DNA of 64,000 nucleotides from Liopterus haemorrhoidalis (lineage: Eukaryota; Arthropoda; Insecta; Coleoptera; Dytiscidae), in NCBI GenBank assembly GCA_963971575.1, contig OZ020616.1, positions 18,797,535 to 18,861,534 of the forward strand, in the 5' to 3' direction. A program made the position numbers and the translations under genes. The notes below the pieces were generated by a model. That model worked only from the letters and a program-made list of their open reading frames with translations, ran no database searches and had not been told where the DNA came from. Shown in pieces: positions 55,871 to 64,000 of this stretch. Position 1 is the first letter of the stretch, and each line of letters opens with the position of its first letter.

Positions 55871-56185
55871 TTTCTGTCTGACCAATTAGGAATCACCTTA
55901 AGGAATGTGTATAGTCTGGAGCAGAACTGATAAGTACTGATTTTACGCTTCATTTGCATAATTTGTGCTTTGGTATTTGTATTTGATGTGATTCAAGTTG
56001 ATTTGAATTTATAACTTAAAATTGATTTGTATTTATAAGTTAGTATATTTCAATGTCTAGTTCCAGTTAATCTAAAAAAACAGACTGTTTTTATATAGTA
56101 ATGTCATTTTAATTTCATCTTGACTTACTGTGTCATTATTAAAAAAATTTATTAATTAAAAAAAAAAATTAAATGTATTTTATAT
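55871..56185. other. Unannotated sequence
   Basis: No supported feature. Confidence 0.4.
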
Positions 56186-56590
56186 ATAGGCTATTCCAAA
56201 CGTTTAACCTATTTTAAACGTTTAGATTTTGCAATCTAGTTACTTTCATCGTTTGAATCGTGCTTTTTGGCCGTTTTGTTTAAGCTTTGTAAATCATATT
56301 TACAATAAACATATCATTTTAAAACGTCATTTACTTTACATTTTGATTTTTTGTGTTATTCTTAATACAAATTTCCCATTTATTTATTTTTTTGTCATTG
56401 AAATAAGTAAAAGAGTATTTTATTTTTGACATAATATGTCATTTGTTTCCATGATTTCACAATTGGAATTTTAAATATTCACATGCCAACGTAAAAAATG
56501 ATATAACACAAGCAAGGTCTTTCTCATGACAACCTAAAAGAACGAAATTCCCATTTAGTTCCGCCTAAACGTTTGCAATAGCCTGTATTT
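56186..56590 (-). mobile_element. Long TA MITE of the TTTAAGCGGAACTAA family, reverse
   Basis: Starts 'tataggctattccaaacgttta' and ends 'tagttccgcctaaacgtttgcaatagcctgta'. The interior ('gtttaagctttgtaaatcatattta', 'ttcttaatacaaatttccc') matches the reverse of 24649-25063. Confidence 0.75.
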
Positions 56591-56979
56591 TATTTTTCAT
56601 AATATGTCACTTTTTCCTTTTGACATTTAGATTTTGGCTGCCATCAGGAATCTCGTTACAATTTGAAAAAATAAAAATACAGTTTAGTTCCACTTAAACA
56701 TAATAAACAAAGTATTAAAAAAAGGGTTATGAGTAAAAACCAAATATCATTACTGCCTCATCGTATTAATCTGGTAATACGAGTAGGATTAATTTAATTT
56801 TAAACTTGAAAGCATGAAGGAAACCGTATAAATTCAGTATTGAATATTTTTAATTTCATTTTCGTTCTGGAACAGACAACAAAATGTCTTCTTATTTTCG
56901 TGCTTTAAAAAATTCTGGTAATAAAGTTATTTTGCTTTCGTTTTCGGTTTCTTCTCAACCTTGATAAAAATTGAATCAA
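56591..56979. other. Unannotated sequence
   Basis: 'acagtttagttccacttaaac' near 56680 is one more decayed end of the TA MITE family. Nothing else recognised. Confidence 0.35.
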
Positions 56980-57066
56980 AGAGTCCCGACTCCGACTCCG
57001 ACACTTCCAAAAAGCTTCGACTCCTCGACTCCCGACTCCTGACTCCGACTCCGACTCACCATCCCT
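56980..57066. repeat. GACTCC hexanucleotide-type repeat
   Basis: Repeats of 'gactccgactccgacac', 'tcgactcctcgactcccgac' and similar, ending 'actcaccatccctg', a plausible hAT-type terminus. No matching left end found. Confidence 0.7.
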
Positions 57067-57225
57067 GTTTATAACTATTATTAATATTTATATATAATAG
57101 TTCACACATATATAGAATTACGCGCGAGTGTAATATGCCGTTGAGTGTACTTGAAATGCATAGAGCGCTAAGGCACGCCTACCCAGGGACTTTGTTTGCT
57201 TCGACGGACTATACATGCTAGAGCC

Positions 57226-57406
57226 CAGAGCCGTAGGAACGGCCTGGCATCGGGGAACTCGCCAGGGGCGCGAGGTTTGATGAGGGGTGCATGGCTTGAT
57301 GAGGATCGTGTGTATATTTGGTCATTAAAAACATTGGGAAGTGATTTTTGTTGTCATGCTAATTCACTTTATTTGCCAAGGGCGCGAAAACATTGCTACG
57401 GCTCTG
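57226..57406. mobile_element. 181-bp hAT MITE
   Basis: The ends 'cagagccgtag' and 'ctacggctctg' are perfect inverses, flanked by ctagagcc and ctagcgtc-like octamers (6 of 8). The interior 'ttgccaagggcgcgaaaac' is shared with 8072-8282 and 43492-43735. Confidence 0.75.
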
Positions 57407-57414
57407 CTAGCGTC

Positions 57415-58227
57415 TAATGATAAAACTAAAAACGTTGTAAATTAAAAGGTTCTGAAATAAGTAATCCTGTTTTTTAATCCTAGTTTTTCTCATGTTTAAA
57501 GATTGGCTTCAGTCCAGTCGCTTAATTACGAGTAGGTACGTTGTAACTTTTCAAAAAATGTAGATCAGTAATAATAAATAATTGTTTCCGAAACCGGGCG
57601 GGGCAGCTAGTATTAATATAACTTCAAATTACATTTATTTCAATTATTTCCTGCTGCAAGATTGTAACTTGTTTATATCGTCGAATTCGAATATAATTCT
57701 CTTTCAAAAAAGCGAAAAACAATTCCAGCATGTTCCAGTTAAAATAAGAAAGTTGCCCAACGTATTTTGAGATCCACTGGTCGAAACAATATATATTTCG
57801 TTCGTTGATATCTTCTTGTAAAATGTCAATTGTTTTCTAATTTAACCAACCTTATAGTTATTATAATTCACGAGATAGCAATGGTGGACAAATTAAAATA
57901 AACATCTTGTAGAGCAGGAGTGTCAACTAATTTTAACGAAAATTCTACTTTGACGGTAAATTTTTACTGTTGTTCTACTTTCCCAAAAATTGACGTTTGG
58001 ATTCCAAGGTGTGGACCTTTATTTTTTGTTTACTCGTCTTGCAGAGGAGATAAAGAAATCGGTCAAAACATTGGTGTACGACCAAAATCATTATACGTTC
58101 GATCGGTTGAACGCGTTCGACGTTATTGACACTCCTGCTATATATTCACGCCAATTTTGTATATTTGTTCAACGGTTATATTTAATAAGTAGATCAAATT
58201 TAATTATTATTATTATTTTTGTTGTAG
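57415..58227. other. Intronic sequence, no other feature
   Basis: No gene or bounded repeat before the exon; a (ATT)n run lies just upstream of the acceptor at 58200-58220. The frame 57196-57417 overlaps the MITE and is not a gene. Confidence 0.4.
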
Positions 58228-58548
58228 AGCCCAGGTCACGAGTTAGAACCTGTAGCTGAAGAAGACAGTGACAGTGCCGTAAGTTCCGCCCCTTCATCAC
58301 TGAGTCCCCAACCGTACCCAGGAGGACCATGTTTCCCACAGACATATCCGGGGTCGGTTGGTGTAGACGGTGAAAGTACACCGCCTCCTACCTCACTCAG
58401 TCCGCAACCACCGCTCAGTGAAGGATACACATCACCCCCAGACTCACCACCACCGCCCCCACAAGAGGATGTCTGGGACAAAGAGGTGGAAAGTGAACTC
58501 AGTATCGCGAAGAGGCAAGTCAGGGAACTTGAAAAAGCACTACTCGTG
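58228..58548 (+). CDS. Coding exon 4 of the JAKMIP-like coiled-coil gene (Pro/Ser-rich)
   Basis: The acceptor TTTTTGTTGTAG ends at 58227, and the donor GTAAGA starts at 58549. The exon is 321 bases, 107 codons, phase 0. It encodes an acidic start (SPGHELEPVAEEDSDSAVSS), a Pro/Ser-rich region with two 'SLSPQP' repeats (SSLSPQPYPGGPCFP, TSLSPQPPLSEGYTSPPDSP) and a PPPPPQEDVW stretch, then a helix ESELSIAKRQVRELEKALLV. The linker is probably disordered with possible SH3/WW-ligand or proline-directed phosphorylation sites. The final helix recalls, from memory, the JAKMIP 'AKIEDLEKLLV' segment just before the C-terminal coiled coil. GC content near 55% in AT-rich DNA is strong evidence for coding. 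Confidence 0.85.
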
Positions 58549-62144
<3,596 letters not shown>

Positions 62145-62335
62145 TTGGTTTACTTGACAATATATGTCCATTTCTGTCTGTCTAGCATGAGATTGTCCAT
62201 ACCATCGATGCCCAAGACACGTAGGTTGATTTTAATACCATCTCTCCATCTTAACCTGGGTTGTCCAATAGGTCATCTTCCCTCCAGTGCTTCAGCCCAT
62301 GCTTGACGTACTATTCTAGCACATTGAAGTCGATT
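62145..62335 (-). pseudogene. RTE-like/endonuclease-RT retroelement C-terminal fragment
   Basis: Minus-strand translation gives GQPRLRWRDGIKINLRVLGI followed by DGMDNLMLDRQKWTYIVK. This is the well-known tail of insect endonuclease-reverse transcriptase elements (GRPRxRWxDxIxxDLxxxGI..AxDRxxWR). Only this tail remains, with a stop and a frame change before it. Confidence 0.7.
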
Positions 62336-63139
62336 CGATTTTATATGCTTTATACAAAGTTTTGATAGATTATTGATACTTTTTTTTAACTTATTTAATA
62401 AAGCAACTTAACCAATTAGTCATTTGTGCTAGTAACAGATTTGTTGTTATTAATTTGAACAACATTTGTTCCAATTTTTATTGTCCTTTGTCGATTTTGT
62501 TTGATATGTTTTGTTTTTCATGATTAACCATGAAAAAATTTATGGGATAAATCTGCTCTTGCATTCCCAGCCGCAATACTGGACACAATTTCAATATAAA
62601 TATTGCTAATTAATGCTTGATTAATCATAGCAACGAAAAATCTTTAGATATGTCCATACAAATGAAATTATATGAAAAAATAATAATGAATAACATTTTG
62701 TTACATCTTGCAAAACCCAATAAGCCCCCCAGTTAATTTTTACTATAGGGCCAAACATATCCAATATTTATTATAAGATACAGAAATTCAAAATGATAAT
62801 TTTTTTCATGTATTTATAAATTAATTTTAGTTATTTATATTTAGTATTTTTACTGACGATGAATGCATAGCATTCGAAATGTACATTTAGCTGAATAAAT
62901 GCTTAGTGAAGAAAAGGTACTGTTTATTTCTACCAAACATTATTGGCGTTATGGGAACTTACAGGGCCGTATTTACCATTAGAAGCATGAGGAGATAGCT
63001 GGGGGCTTGACAGGGGGCCCCGTGTTGGACTATCTCTTAAATATTTGTTTCAATCACACTCATTTGTTATAACTTAAAATTTTCGACATTATAACGAACC
63101 CAACTAATAAATAAGTCTATATTAATAAAATTGGGTTTA
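62336..63139. other. Unannotated sequence with a possible hAT end
   Basis: At 62962 'cagggccgtatttaccattag' looks like a hAT left terminus followed by a G-rich 'agctgggggcttgacagggggcccc' stretch; no right end was located before the SINE. The rest is AT-rich without genes. Confidence 0.4.
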
Positions 63140-63385
63140 GTCCAACGGAGTGGCCGAGCACATTAAATCGTGCGGTTTTAGACTGGTAACAGTTTGAACT
63201 GGGCGGTCGGTGGTTCGTGCCTCCTTCGTTGGAGATATTATTCGGGCGAGAATAATATGTTTACATTACTCTCATTTTCACAATCATTCACCCCTCATCC
63301 AGGTGTAGGAGCTCGCCCCCTGGCATCGGCGATTAGCCTAGTTGCAGAAATAGGCCGATGTAAAAAAAAATAATAATAATAAAAA
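63140..63385 (+). repeat. tRNA-derived SINE, full-length
   Basis: The head 'caacggagtggccgagcac' (box A) and, about 65 bases later, 'ggtggttcgtgcctcc' (box B) derive from a tRNA with a long variable arm (Ser or Leu type), now too diverged to be functional. The body 'gggcgagaataatatgtttacatta' and end 'ggcgattagcctagttgcagaaataggccgatgta' lead to an A/T-rich tail. Copies: 24061-24316 (minus) and a tail at 51087-51154. Confidence 0.85.
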
Positions 63386-63459
63386 AATTGGATGGTATAT
63401 TATAAAAATGATTATAACATAATATCCGCAAAAAATCTATGTGTCGGATTATCCGAGAT

Positions 63460-63900
63460 TCACGTAAAAGGGCTCGACATATTTTCAAACATCTCAAAAT
63501 TTTCATTCTAAGGGGGTGGTTTGGGGTTAAAACTGTACTAAAAAACTTAAAATATCTCTCTTATTATTGACAACAGAAAAATATAGGTATGTAACAAAAA
63601 TTGCTTATAAAAGAAAAACAAATCTTCTTTGTTGAATGAATTTTTCCAGTTGGATGAATATTTGGTGAGTTACTGGAGACACCCTTAAACTAAACTTTGG
63701 AAATATCTCCCTTATTACTTAACAGCAAAAACATATGTAACTAAAATTGTTTATAATAAGAAAAATATTATTTTTGTTTTATACACTTTTTCCATTCGAT
63801 AAATATTCGAGTTACGGGAAGGGACCCTAAAACTAAAATCTTGAAATCTCACGTATTATTTATTTTACATTACATTTGTATTTAAGAAAATTTGTTAAGA
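63460..63900 (+). repeat. Decayed ~145-bp tandem repeat
   Basis: Three units share 'ttttccagttggatgaatat', then 'tttggtgagttactgg', 'gacacccttaaactaaac' and 'tttggaaatatctcccttat'; anchors at about 63645 and 63790. Related dispersed pieces occur at 10180-10770. The last 100 bases of the window show nothing further. Confidence 0.6.
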
Positions 63901-64000
63901 AGGAGGAAATATTTCTTTTCTGCTAAATGCAGTTTTTAATTTCGCCTTTGCTGCTGTGGCAATTAGCCAGGACAATTTTTTATTTGAGAAAATTTCCATG

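Larger units (their letters stand above)
48307..58227 (+). other. 9.9-kb intron between in-view exons 3 and 4
   Basis: Begins GTAAGTATAA and ends TTTTTGTTGTAG. It contains hAT MITEs, mariner fragments, a Helitron-like region and TA MITEs annotated separately. Confidence 0.5.

Noticed and set aside
57196..57417. 73-codon open frame with Arg/Gly-rich start
   Set aside because: It coincides with a GC-rich hAT MITE and continues through its TIR.
58236..58481. Gly-rich frame antisense to exon 4
   Set aside because: It is the complement of the Pro-rich coding exon; the sense strand has matching splice sites and phase.
63140..63225. Possible functional tRNA gene (Ser/Leu type)
   Set aside because: Acceptor and anticodon arms do not pair properly, and the sequence is shared with two other copies that continue into a common body and A/T tail, so it is a SINE.

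Overview
The window is AT-rich eukaryotic nuclear DNA, almost certainly from an insect with a large, transposon-packed genome. The reasons are mariner/Tc1, hAT, PIF/Harbinger, TTAA-type, Helitron and non-LTR elements typed by transposase motifs and target-site duplications (TSDs), tRNA-derived SINEs, and GT-AG introns of 3-21 kb. The species cannot be named from the sequence. There are no bacterial features, rRNA genes or functional tRNA genes.

One host gene runs left to right through most of the window. Five phase-0 coding exons (11053-11148, 26687-26851, 48250-48306, 58228-58548, 61805-61978) encode a coiled-coil protein with a proline/serine-rich linker. Its last visible exon resembles, from memory, the C-terminal coiled coil of the JAKMIP (Janus kinase and microtubule-interacting protein) family. 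Both ends of the gene lie outside the window or are unrecognised. A second possible gene is a THAP-domain first exon on the minus strand (26171-25950) inside the 15.5-kb intron.

Region by region: 1-11 kb holds a deleted mariner, a small Harbinger MITE, several hAT elements with 8-bp TSDs, and non-LTR fragments. 11-24 kb holds mariner remnants, three non-LTR copies, a degenerate transposon-derived ORF at about 16.7 kb, a TTAA element with long inverted arms, and a reverse transcriptase split by two TTAA MITEs. 22.7-30 kb has foldback and TA MITEs, a SINE, the THAP exon, and a PIF/Harbinger element with a decayed transposase. 30.07-35.6 kb is an inverted-repeat element followed by a 4.9-kb tandem array of about 291-bp units. 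36-48 kb contains a Tc/mariner remnant, a cluster of TA MITEs, a nearly intact transposon-derived gene broken at homopolymers, and a multi-level nest of insertions (45.2-47.97 kb). 50-56 kb holds head-to-head mariner fragments and a Helitron-like region with 121-bp tandem repeats and a helicase C-terminal ORF. 56-64 kb holds the last exons, a 1.9-kb hAT, an RTE-like fragment, a SINE and decayed tandem repeats.

No self-contained new system was found. The most interesting patterns are the multi-level nest, a roughly 37-bp motif shared by hAT MITEs with different terminal inverted repeats (TIRs), alternating unit types in the 291-bp array, and the homopolymer-broken gene at 41.3-42.1 kb. Boundaries were read by eye and family names come from recalled motifs, not database searches.
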